This document shows positions 1 to 6,415 of a DNA stretch of 6,415 nt, piece by piece. The notes beneath the pieces were generated by a model, which saw only the letters and a program-made list of their open reading frames with translations, did not search any database and was not told the DNA's origin. Positions within the stretch are counted from its first letter, which is position 1. The number at the start of each line of letters is the position of its first letter. This DNA comes from Bacteroidota bacterium (GTDB lineage Bacteria; Bacteroidota; Ignavibacteria; Ignavibacteriales; Ignavibacteriaceae). The DNA lies in the NCBI GenBank assembly GCA_030706105.1, contig JAUZPC010000172.1, positions 1-6,415 of the forward strand. Reading direction: 5' to 3'. The translations under genes and the position numbers were made by a program.

Positions 1-1024
1 CTTCATAATTGTCTTCTCCGTTACCAAGTATTATCCATTGCGCATTAAACTGCATTAACGATTCCGCTGTCTGGGCTAAAATATCAAAGCCCTTTTGGTT
101 TACCAGTCGCGATATTATTCCTATTAATGGGACGTCCGGATTATAAGGCAGATTAAAGTGTTCTAATAAAAATTGCTTATTTTTAATCTTCCCTGCCATA
201 TCTATATGGGAGTACCTAAAAGGAAGATATCTGTCAACTGCGGGATTCCAGACTGAATAATCCACTCCATTTAAGATACCATATAAATCATTTTGCCTTT
301 GGCGCAGAATTCCATCAAGGCCTGCTCCATATTCCGGTGTAAGAATTTCATGAGCATACGTCTTACTTACGGTAGTAATAACATCAGAGAAGGAAAGAGC
401 AGTTTTCATAAATGAAACACTATTCTGAAATTCAACAGGACCGCCGGGATAAAAATATTCACTTTTTATTTCACCTTTGAACAGTGCAGCATGTGAAAAT
501 TTACCCTGATAACCAATATTATGAATTGAAAAGACAGTTGCCGTCTTATTGAACATACTGTCCCAACTGTAATTGTCTTTTAGATATAATGGGAGTAAAC
601 CCGTCGGCCAATCATTACAATGTATAACATCCGGAGCCCAGTGTAACCTCTGCATAGCTTCAATAACACCCTTATTAAACAGGATGTATCTTTCATCCTC
701 ATCAGGTGCATTACTGTAAATTGTACCTCTGTGAAAATAGTGGGGGCAGTCTATGAAAATTACTTCTACTGTTGAATTTGGCAGTGTTGCTCTGTGCAAA
801 TAAACCGGCCTTGTATGGTTTGCTACCCTGATTGGAATTGCACCAATTTCCCAGCAGTAATGCAGATCGTGTTTCTCTTCGTCAATTGAAGAATACTTGG
901 GGATAAATAACTTTACCTCACAGCCTATATGCTCAAGAGCTTGCGGTAAAACGCCCGCAACATCGCCAAGGCCGCCCGTTTTTGCATAGGGGACAGCTTC
1001 AGAAGAAACAAATGCAATTTTCAT
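1..1024 (-). CDS. glgA: Glycogen synthase (ADP-glucose type), 3' end cut off by the window
   Basis: This is a GT5-family starch/glycogen synthase, which transfers glucose from ADP-glucose to the non-reducing end of a growing alpha-1,4-glucan in the cytoplasm. The reading frame is open from the ATG at 1024 to the left edge and gives 341 residues; bacterial GlgA is usually about 480, so roughly 140 C-terminal residues lie outside. Visible landmarks are the N-terminal KTGGLGDV at residues 15-22 (the KxGGL nucleotide-sugar loop), HNIGYQG at 168-174, and SRLVNQKG at 305-312. In the last, R306 and K311 match the E. coli active-site R300 and K305. The C-terminal region that holds the catalytic glutamate is not in view. 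The start is secure because MKIAFVSSEA is the typical GlgA N-terminus. There is no Shine-Dalgarno sequence, only A/T-rich DNA. It lies 73 bases downstream of lepB on the same strand, so read-through from lepAB is possible but not shown. Confidence 0.96.
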   Translation of the reverse strand, partial: MKIAFVSSEAVPYAKTGGLGDVAGVLPQALEHIGCEVKLFIPKYSSIDEEKHDLHYCWEIGAIPIRVANHTRPVYLHRATLPNSTVEVIFIDCPHYFHRGTIYSNAPDEDERYILFNKGVIEAMQRLHWAPDVIHCNDWPTGLLPLYLKDNYSWDSMFNKTATVFSIHNIGYQGKFSHAALFKGEIKSEYFYPGGPVEFQNSVSFMKTALSFSDVITTVSKTYAHEILTPEYGAGLDGILRQRQNDLYGILNGVDYSVWNPAVDRYLPFRYSHIDMAGKIKNKQFLLEHFNLPYNPDVPLIGIISRLVNQKGFDILAQTAESLMQFNAQWIILGNGEDNYE

Positions 1025-1097
1025 TAATTTTTAAAAAATATTTAATAATGACCATTAAATAAATAAATATTAACAACAAAACCAAAGACTATAACCG
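1025..1097. other. lepB-glgA spacer, no clear signal
   Basis: This 73-base spacer is extremely A+T-rich. On the minus strand it contains a short dyad (AATG/CATT within TTTAATGGTCATTATTAAA) about 30 bases before the glgA start. I see no G+C-rich terminator stem after the lepB stop, and no promoter pair close to either the sigma-70 or the Bacteroidota (TTTG...TAnnTTTG) consensus. Whether glgA is co-transcribed with lepB cannot be decided from the sequence. Confidence 0.4.
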
Positions 1098-2018
1098 CTA
1101 TTTTATTATCTTAAATATTCTATCTGATTTTATTGAAAGATATAATTCTTTAATTCGTTTAAAAGATATATCACTATCCCACGACCAATAAATTAGCATC
1201 GCTTTACCCAATATCTTATTTTCAGCAACAAAGCCCCAATATCTGCTATCAAGGCTGTTATCTCTATTATCTCCCATAACGAAATAATAATCCCGCTTAA
1301 GGGTATATTCTCTAATCGGCTTCCCATTTAAATTAATTACCGTTCCTTCAACACTGATCACTTTTTTACCAAATTCCCTGTTAATCAGCATTTCCCAATT
1401 CTTGATATTCTTATAATCAAGGCTTATCACATCACCTTTTTTAGGGACTCTGATGGGGCCGTAATTATCACAGTTATAGCCCATATTTTCCGGGAACATA
1501 TTTGGATCGCTTTCACCAAGTGGTTTGCAGGTCGTATCCCCATGGCTGCCCGAAGGGGCCAGCTTAACAAAAGTTCTGTTAACATATAATTGCTTGTTTA
1601 TAATCCAAACCGAATCTCCCGGCAGGCCGCAGACTCTTTTAACATAGTTTAACTTAGGTTTGGCTTTTAATTCTGTAATGTAACCGGGAAATTCAAATAC
1701 AATTACATCATTTATTTTGGGGCTGCCTGTTTTAATAATTTTAAACCAGGGCAGGTCAAAATTAAAAACGGGAATTGATTTGGGGGTTGCTATATTATAA
1801 GCAGCTTTATTCACAATAATAAAATCCCCCGGCATTAATGTGTTTTCCATAGAGCCGGTCGGGATTTTAAACGCATCAATAAAAATCATTTTTATTGTTA
1901 AAGCCACAAGCAGGGCATAAAGCAGGGTAACGGTACGTCCTTTTAACCAAAGGAAAAGAGCTCCATACTTTTTAGAACTCTTTGCCTGAATATCACTGTT
2001 GATATTATCTGGTTCCAC
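1098..2018 (-). CDS. lepB: Signal peptidase I (leader peptidase)
   Basis: This 306-residue type I signal peptidase is a membrane-anchored Ser/Lys protease (S26 family) that removes signal peptides from exported proteins on the outer face of the inner membrane. Residues about 28-48 form the single clear transmembrane anchor, after a short polar N-terminus. The catalytic serine is S56 in PTGSMENTL, the general-base lysine is K127 in YVKRVCGLPGD, and box E is GDNRDNSLDSRYWG at 249-262. Between K127 and box E lies an extended periplasmic beta insert (about 145-240) with DNYGPIRVPKKGD at 184-196, a style common in Bacteroidota and relatives, and two cysteines, C164 and C183. The start is GTG at 2018: an in-frame stop lies at 2031-2033, and the next in-frame ATG (M44) falls inside the anchor. 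It begins 8 bases after the lepA stop, consistent with translation coupled to lepA. The stop codon is TAG. Confidence 0.97.
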   Translation of the reverse strand: MEPDNINSDIQAKSSKKYGALFLWLKGRTVTLLYALLVALTIKMIFIDAFKIPTGSMENTLMPGDFIIVNKAAYNIATPKSIPVFNFDLPWFKIIKTGSPKINDVIVFEFPGYITELKAKPKLNYVKRVCGLPGDSVWIINKQLYVNRTFVKLAPSGSHGDTTCKPLGESDPNMFPENMGYNCDNYGPIRVPKKGDVISLDYKNIKNWEMLINREFGKKVISVEGTVINLNGKPIREYTLKRDYYFVMGDNRDNSLDSRYWGFVAENKILGKAMLIYWSWDSDISFKRIKELYLSIKSDRIFKIIK

Positions 2019-2026
2019 GCAGTATT

Positions 2027-3820
2027 CTATTCATCTATTTGAAGAACTGCTAAAAATGCTTCTTGAGGAATTTCCACATTACCCACCTGTTTCATCCTCT
2101 TTTTACCCTCTTTCTGTTTCTCCAGAAGTTTTCTTTTACGGGAAATATCTCCGCCATAACACTTTGCAAGTACATTTTTTCGAAGTGCTTTTATCACAGA
2201 TTTTGATATTACTTTAGTACCGATTGCCGCCTGTACAGAAATTTCAAACATTTGACGCGGGATTAAATCTTTCAGCTTTCCGCATACTTTTCGGCCCCAG
2301 TCATATGACTTCTCTCTATGAACAATCATAGACAAGGCATCAACGTTTTCACCATTAAGGAGAATATCCAGACGAACTAAGTCAGATTCTCTATAACCCA
2401 GATACTCATAGTCAAAAGAGGCATAACCGCGTGTCATGGATTTTAGCTTATCAAAGAAATCAAATATAATTTCTGAAAGAGGGAATTCATATTGCAAATC
2501 CGCTCTTGTAGGGTCTATGTAAGTAGTATTTTTATATGTACCCCTCTTATCCATACTTAACTTCATAATATTGCCGACATACTCACTTGGGCATACAATC
2601 TGAGCTTTTACATATGGCTCTTCTATATAATCTATATCTCCAACCGGAGGCATCTCCGCCGGATTGTCCACTGAAATTTTACTTCCGTCTTTTTTATAAA
2701 CATGATACTCAACGTTTGGCAGCGTAGTAATGATCGACTGATTATATTCGCGGTATAATCTTTCCTGCACAATTTCCATATGCAGTAATCCCAAAAAGCC
2801 GCATCTAAATCCAAATCCAAGTGCAGCTGAGGTCTCCGGCTGATAAATCAAAGCCGAATCATTGAGCCTGAATTTTTCCAGAGCGTCCCGCAGATCTTCA
2901 AACTCATCAGAAACAGTGGGGTATAATCCGCTGTAGACCATTGGCTTAACATCTTTATAGCCGTGCAGAGGTTCGGCAGCTCCGTTTTTTGTATGAGTTA
3001 TTGTATCGCCGACTTTTGCATCATGAACATCTTTAATATTCGCTATTACATAACCGACATCACCGGGAGAAAGGACATCTTTTTTAATTTTAGAAAGGCC
3101 CAAAACACCTATTTCTTCTGCCAGAAACTCTTTATCTATTGCAAAGAATTTTATTTTATCCGCCGTCTTCAGAGTCCCATTAAAAACACGGATATATGCT
3201 ACTGCGCCACGGTAAATATCAAAAATTGAATCAAATATTAATGCCTGAAGAGGTGCATCCGGATCTCCCTTAGGAGGCGGAATTTTCTTAACAATACTTT
3301 CAAGCAGTTGTTCCATACCGATTTTGGACTTTGCACTTACAAGAATAATCTCTTCATCTTTACATCCGATAAGATCAATAATCTGTCCCTTAACCTTGTC
3401 AACTTCAGCACTGGGAAGATCTATTTTGTTTATAACAGGTATAATCTCAAGACCGGCATCAATGGCCAAATAAAGATTACTAATAGTTTGAGCTTCAACT
3501 CCTTGTGCAGCATCTACTACCAGCAATGCACCTTCACAAGCAGCTAATGATCTGGATACTTCATAACTAAAATCTACGTGTCCGGGAGTATCAATCAAGT
3601 TCAGTATATAGGGTTTATTATCTTCAGCTTTATACTTCATCTGGATGGCGTGAGATTTTATTGTAATACCGCGTTCTCTTTCAAGCTCCAAATCATCTAA
3701 TAATTGAGCTTTAGCTTCGCGCTGGCTTACTGTACCGGTCAATTCTAACAAGCAGTCTGCTACAGTTGATTTCCCATGGTCAATATGTGCAATTATGCAG
3801 AAATTTCTAATATTTAACAT
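2027..3820 (-). CDS. lepA: Elongation factor 4 (ribosomal back-translocase LepA)
   Basis: This translational GTPase of 597 residues matches the usual LepA/EF4 length of about 600. It acts on the ribosome, where it has been credited with back-translocation and with roles in initiation or 30S assembly. GTPase motifs are in order: P-loop AHIDHGKST 11-19, switch I RERGIT 48-53, DTPGH 77-81 (H81 is the catalytic histidine), NKID 131-134 and SAK 162-164. Domain II follows at about 190-275. The GFRCGFLGLLHMEIVQERL signature is at 337-355, the EF-G-like domain V at about 400-480, and the LepA-specific C-terminal domain at about 485-597, with CYGGDISRKRKLLEKQKEGKK at 554-574. There is no EF-G domain IV, which separates it from EF-G. 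The ATG at 3820 gives the canonical MxNIRNFCIIAHIDHGKST start. Upstream DNA is A/T-rich without a Shine-Dalgarno sequence. It is followed closely by lepB. No defects are seen. Confidence 0.98.
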   Translation of the reverse strand: MLNIRNFCIIAHIDHGKSTVADCLLELTGTVSQREAKAQLLDDLELERERGITIKSHAIQMKYKAEDNKPYILNLIDTPGHVDFSYEVSRSLAACEGALLVVDAAQGVEAQTISNLYLAIDAGLEIIPVINKIDLPSAEVDKVKGQIIDLIGCKDEEIILVSAKSKIGMEQLLESIVKKIPPPKGDPDAPLQALIFDSIFDIYRGAVAYIRVFNGTLKTADKIKFFAIDKEFLAEEIGVLGLSKIKKDVLSPGDVGYVIANIKDVHDAKVGDTITHTKNGAAEPLHGYKDVKPMVYSGLYPTVSDEFEDLRDALEKFRLNDSALIYQPETSAALGFGFRCGFLGLLHMEIVQERLYREYNQSIITTLPNVEYHVYKKDGSKISVDNPAEMPPVGDIDYIEEPYVKAQIVCPSEYVGNIMKLSMDKRGTYKNTTYIDPTRADLQYEFPLSEIIFDFFDKLKSMTRGYASFDYEYLGYRESDLVRLDILLNGENVDALSMIVHREKSYDWGRKVCGKLKDLIPRQMFEISVQAAIGTKVISKSVIKALRKNVLAKCYGGDISRKRKLLEKQKEGKKRMKQVGNVEIPQEAFLAVLQIDE

Positions 3821-3845
3821 TCAAAAAACTAATTTTAATAAACTT

Positions 3846-3853
3846 TAAATATA
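3846..3853 (-). promoter_or_regulatory. Weak promoter-like element upstream of lepA
   Basis: On the minus strand this reads TATATTTA, seven of eight matches to the Bacteroidota -7 element TAnnTTTG, and it also resembles a sigma-70 -10 box. It sits 25 bases before the lepA ATG. The nearest upstream TTG is about 26 bases away, longer than the usual 17-23, so there is no convincing partner element. In such A+T-rich DNA a match like this can arise by chance. Confidence 0.2.
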
Positions 3854-3892
3854 CAATTGAAAGGAGTAAGAGAAAAGAGCAATAAAGTGAGT

Positions 3893-3922
3893 AAAAAAAG
3901 GATCCCCGTTATTCCTCTGGGG
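3893..3922 (-). terminator. Possible intrinsic terminator overlapping the kinase stop codon
   Basis: In the minus-strand transcript a CCCC (3919-3922) can pair with GGGG (3904-3907) across an 11-base loop that contains the end of the kinase gene and its TAA stop. A run of seven T follows at 3893-3899. An alternative stem uses AGAGGA with TCCTTT, which takes in part of the T run. Both stems are short, so this would be a weak terminator. Its position at the exact end of the kinase gene and before lepA supports separate transcription of the two. Confidence 0.35.
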
Positions 3923-6257
3923 CTTCTTCGGTATGTTTTTTGGCTTTTACGTTAATTAAGAATTGCGTTCCCTTTTCGGAGTTTATTTTCAGTGAACCTC
4001 CCATTTGAGTCACTAAAGCATGTATCAACTGCATTCCAAATGATTCCGAATTTTCAATATCAACCTTGTTAGCTATGCCGTCACCATCATCTGAAATATC
4101 TATTAAAAGACTGTCAAAACAAGCTTGAATGATAACTCTTATTGTACCCCTTTTTTTGACAATAAAGGCATGTTTTAGTGAATTTAACAGTATCTCATTT
4201 ATAATAAGACCGACGTTTATAGAATCATCAACTCCAATATTTATTTCAGGGCATTCAATTTCCAAATTAATAATATTTCCCGGTGCCTTGCTTGAGCTAA
4301 ACAGCTTGTTTGCCAGATCAGTTATGTATTTTTGAAAATCTATTGAACTTAGCTTATTGCTTTTGTATAGTTGTTCATGCACTATCGCCATAGTCCTGAT
4401 TCGGTTTATTGTATCCATAAACCTTCCAATTAATGTCTGGTCATTAAGATAATTCGCCTGCAATGACAACATACTGGTAATTACCTGAAGGTTGTTTTTA
4501 ACTCTGTGGTGTACTTCTCTTAAAAGGACTTCCTTCTCCTTAAGAGTAATCTTCAGCTTGTCCTCAGCTTGTTTTTTGCCGGAAATATCTTTTGCATAAA
4601 CAGTAATGCCCTCAACTGATGGATAAACAGAAATTAAATACCAGTTATTTGAATATCCGCCATAGGCTTCAAAGCTAACCGGAATTTGCATATCCATAGC
4701 TTTATGATAATTTTGATAATAAATAGTATTAACCAGCTCAGGCAAAACGTCCCATAAACCTTTTCCCAAATGGCTCGCATCAAGCGAATTAAATTCTTTG
4801 GAATGCTTGTTTAAATATGTAATATTCCAATTTTTATCCAAAGCAAAAAAAGCATCGTTTACTCTATTTAGAATTTCACTTATCCTGTGTGAAGATTCTT
4901 TCAGTTTGTTTTCAATCGCAACTCTCGATGAAATGTCAAGGTTAATGCCGACCCAGCTTTCAATTTGCCCTGCTTCATTTCTAACAGGCAGCCCCTTAGA
5001 GAGTATATAGTGCTCCTGCCCCTCAGGATCTATAACCCTGTATTCATCCTGCCATTCACTGCCCGTCTTAACAGTAGTCAGCCATTTTTTCAGCATTTGA
5101 TAAAGATCATTAGGGTGAATTTTCCACAACCAGCCTTTTGCACATGCTTCCTCAAGTGTCATTCCCAACAATTTTAAAAAAGATTTACTTGCATATTCCG
5201 GTGTACCATCGGGCTTTGCTTTCCAAATGCCAAAAGGAATTGTTTCACCCATTATGCGGTATTCCTCTTTACTCCTGACTAATTGCCGGTTTATAACTCC
5301 AGCAAGGTTCAGAGCACGTTTTTCATTTTTTATAAGCTCATCTTTTTCTGTTTCAATGGTTTTTCGCTTTGTTATATCGGAAAAAGTAACAGCAATTCCA
5401 TCTTCCATTTTTACTGCCAGGTTTCTAATCCAATATACCTGCCCTTCATATACAACCCTATATTCAACATCGCAAGGATCACCTGTTTCCACTACCTTAT
5501 TAAAATCTGCAACAATAAGCGGAGATACCTCCTTTGAAAAAACATTAACTACGGTAGAGTTAATTACCTCATCAATATTTCTAAGCATCATCTTAGCACC
5601 ACTGGGGTTTACATATACAATTTTATAATCGTATATTTCATTCCCGCCATTTCTTATTGCAGTAAGTACACCCAGCCCCTCTAAAGAGACTTCATGAAAT
5701 ACTTTGAACATTGACTCTGATTTATGTAAGTCCAGCTCAACCAGTTTCTTTTTATTTAGAATATCTGATATTTTTTCGCCTAACTGCCGGAATTCTTCTC
5801 TTTTATAGTTCTCTAATTTGATGAGCTCTGAATTAAGATTTTGAGTTTTAGTAAAGAAAGCTTTCTTTTCGTTTTTAAGCGAAGAAACTTTGAGTTCACG
5901 GTTTATAATAAACTGAAGACGGGAAAAATTTGTTTCTCCAACAATATCTGAAATTGAACTTTCAATTTCCGACGGTAATTCACCTGTATCTCCATTTTTA
6001 GTTATTAAAATTATTGGTAAATCGGGTTCCTTCTCTTTGATAATTTTTATGGCAGCAGGGATTAAATTTTCCCTTGAAGAGTGCAAGATTAGGGCTATAT
6101 TATATCCGTCAGCCACTTCTTGCTCTAATTTTTCAAGTGTCTCAATATGTTTAACGTCAGGAGAAAAACCTTTTTCTGTAAGGTAATTATTTATATTTGT
6201 CAGATGTTTAGCTGAATCTGAAAAATATAGCAGATGAAGTGGAGTTCCGGTTTCCAT
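3909..6257 (-). CDS. Multi-PAS sensor histidine kinase (HisKA_2) with a degenerate receiver-like N-terminus
   Basis: This 782-residue protein is predicted to be cytoplasmic: no signal peptide or transmembrane segment is visible. Residues about 5-122 follow a receiver fold (LPIILITKNGD 80-90, SDIVGETNFSRL 103-114) but lack the phosphorylation residues. A charged helical linker spans about 122-180. Three PAS domains follow: about 182-298; about 331-448, PAS_3-like, with the sequence after it running into a linker helix; and about 457-563, ending in the YAKDISGKK type of PAS exit. The dimerisation/phosphoacceptor segment is HisKA_2: EVHHRVKNNLQ at 581-591, with H584, next to RVKNN, as the likely phosphorylated histidine. 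The HATPase has an N box NEILLNSLKHAF 687-698, a G1 box DDGDG 723-727, FGMQL 740-744, and EKGT 761-764. The ATG at 6257 is the only plausible start before an in-frame TAA about 55 bases upstream; AGGG 8 bases before it is a weak ribosome site. The ligand and the partner regulator are unknown. Confidence 0.93.
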   Translation of the reverse strand: METGTPLHLLYFSDSAKHLTNINNYLTEKGFSPDVKHIETLEKLEQEVADGYNIALILHSSRENLIPAAIKIIKEKEPDLPIILITKNGDTGELPSEIESSISDIVGETNFSRLQFIINRELKVSSLKNEKKAFFTKTQNLNSELIKLENYKREEFRQLGEKISDILNKKKLVELDLHKSESMFKVFHEVSLEGLGVLTAIRNGGNEIYDYKIVYVNPSGAKMMLRNIDEVINSTVVNVFSKEVSPLIVADFNKVVETGDPCDVEYRVVYEGQVYWIRNLAVKMEDGIAVTFSDITKRKTIETEKDELIKNEKRALNLAGVINRQLVRSKEEYRIMGETIPFGIWKAKPDGTPEYASKSFLKLLGMTLEEACAKGWLWKIHPNDLYQMLKKWLTTVKTGSEWQDEYRVIDPEGQEHYILSKGLPVRNEAGQIESWVGINLDISSRVAIENKLKESSHRISEILNRVNDAFFALDKNWNITYLNKHSKEFNSLDASHLGKGLWDVLPELVNTIYYQNYHKAMDMQIPVSFEAYGGYSNNWYLISVYPSVEGITVYAKDISGKKQAEDKLKITLKEKEVLLREVHHRVKNNLQVITSMLSLQANYLNDQTLIGRFMDTINRIRTMAIVHEQLYKSNKLSSIDFQKYITDLANKLFSSSKAPGNIINLEIECPEINIGVDDSINVGLIINEILLNSLKHAFIVKKRGTIRVIIQACFDSLLIDISDDGDGIANKVDIENSESFGMQLIHALVTQMGGSLKINSEKGTQFLINVKAKKHTEEAPEE

Positions 6258-6293
6258 AAGTAACGCCCTAAAAAAATAAAGTAAGTCTAGTAT

Positions 6294-6357
6294 CTCAAGA
6301 ATTGAGGAAAATATTTACTTGTCAGACACAGCATTCGGGAAAAGTCTTATCCTCAAT
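6294..6357 (-). promoter_or_regulatory. Alternative dyads in the kinase 5' region
   Basis: ATTGAGGA (6301-6308) has an exact inverted copy TCCTCAAT at 6350-6357. Part of it (TTGAG, 6302-6306) can instead pair with CTCAA at 6294-6298 across a three-base loop. In a transcript entering the kinase gene these two pairings would exclude each other. The stems are only 8 and 5 base pairs, so a regulatory role is speculative. A binding site for a dimeric regulator would look similar. Confidence 0.2.
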
Positions 6358-6364
6358 ATTACAA

Positions 6365-6414
6365 ATATTAAGTCACATAAAAAGGATATAATCTTTTTTA
6401 TATGACGTTAATAT
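6365..6414. repeat. Long imperfect palindrome at the right edge
   Basis: The arms 6372-6387 and 6391-6406 are 16 bases each, match at 14 of 16 positions as inverted copies, and are separated by the three-base loop ATA. Skipping one base (6407), seven more pairs form between 6365-6371 (ATATTAA) and 6408-6414 (TTAATAT). That gives a stem of about 23 base pairs. It is very A+T-rich and lacks a clear flanking T tract, so it is not a textbook terminator. It could be a terminator or mRNA-stabilising hairpin for a gene beyond the window, a regulator site, or a copy of a small dispersed repeat. The sequence may continue past the edge. Confidence 0.55.
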
Positions 6415-6415
6415 C

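Noticed and set aside
1999..2217. Plus-strand open frame of 72 codons across the lepA-lepB junction
   Set aside because: It is antisense to the conserved C-terminal domain of LepA and has no recognisable motif or ribosome site.
2632..2820. Minus-strand open frame of 62 codons inside lepA
   Set aside because: It is out of frame within the strongly conserved GFRCGFLGLLHME region of LepA, so it is a shadow.
3821..3908. Possible small RNA or riboswitch between the kinase and lepA
   Set aside because: The spacer is only 88 bases and mostly A/T. Beyond the short terminator-like stem it has no structured or recognisable aptamer-like element.
5227..5628. Plus-strand open frame of 133 codons
   Set aside because: It lies wholly opposite the PAS-coding part of the kinase gene, whose minus-strand frame has clear domain motifs. 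The plus-strand translation shows no recognisable domain and is rich in Ser, Thr, Phe and Ile, as expected of an antisense shadow.
1..6415. Defence system, mobile element, CRISPR array or other novel gene cluster
   Set aside because: All long coding frames are assigned to common families (GlgA, LepB, LepA, histidine kinase). There are no transposase motifs, spaced repeats or toxin-antitoxin-like pairs.

Overview
This 6.4-kb window comes from an A+T-rich bacterial chromosome. All four recognisable genes lie on the minus strand. Transcription therefore runs from right to left: a sensor histidine kinase (HK), then lepA, lepB and glgA, whose 3' end is cut off by the left edge. The style of the proteins suggests the Bacteroidota/Chlorobiota/Ignavibacteriota group: a LepB with a DNYGP...PKKGD segment before box E, a multi-PAS HisKA_2 kinase of a kind common there, and start codons with little or no Shine-Dalgarno sequence. 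Ignavibacteria-like is my best guess, but this is inference from protein style and no tree was built.

Layout: 1-1024 is the N-terminal two thirds of a bacterial glycogen synthase (GlgA). 1025-1097 is a short A+T-rich spacer. 1098-2018 is signal peptidase I (LepB), starting at GTG. 2027-3820 is elongation factor 4 (LepA). The lepA stop and lepB start are only 8 bases apart, which fits a lepA-lepB transcription unit like the one that gave LepA its name. 3821-3908 is a spacer with a possible intrinsic terminator for the upstream gene and a weak promoter-like element for lepA. 3909-6257 is a 782-residue soluble histidine kinase with a degenerate receiver-like N-terminus, three PAS domains and a HisKA_2/HATPase catalytic core. 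6258-6415 is non-coding and contains a long imperfect palindrome against the right edge plus smaller dyads.

lepA and lepB form a housekeeping pair: ribosome-associated translation quality, and cleavage of signal peptides from exported proteins. glgA belongs to glycogen storage and has no obvious functional link to its neighbours. The kinase is a signalling protein with no partner response regulator visible here.

I found no mobile element, CRISPR array, tRNA, rRNA or defence system, and nothing that amounts to a new biological system. The points most worth a second look are the receiver-like domain that has lost its phosphorylation residues and the palindrome at the right edge.
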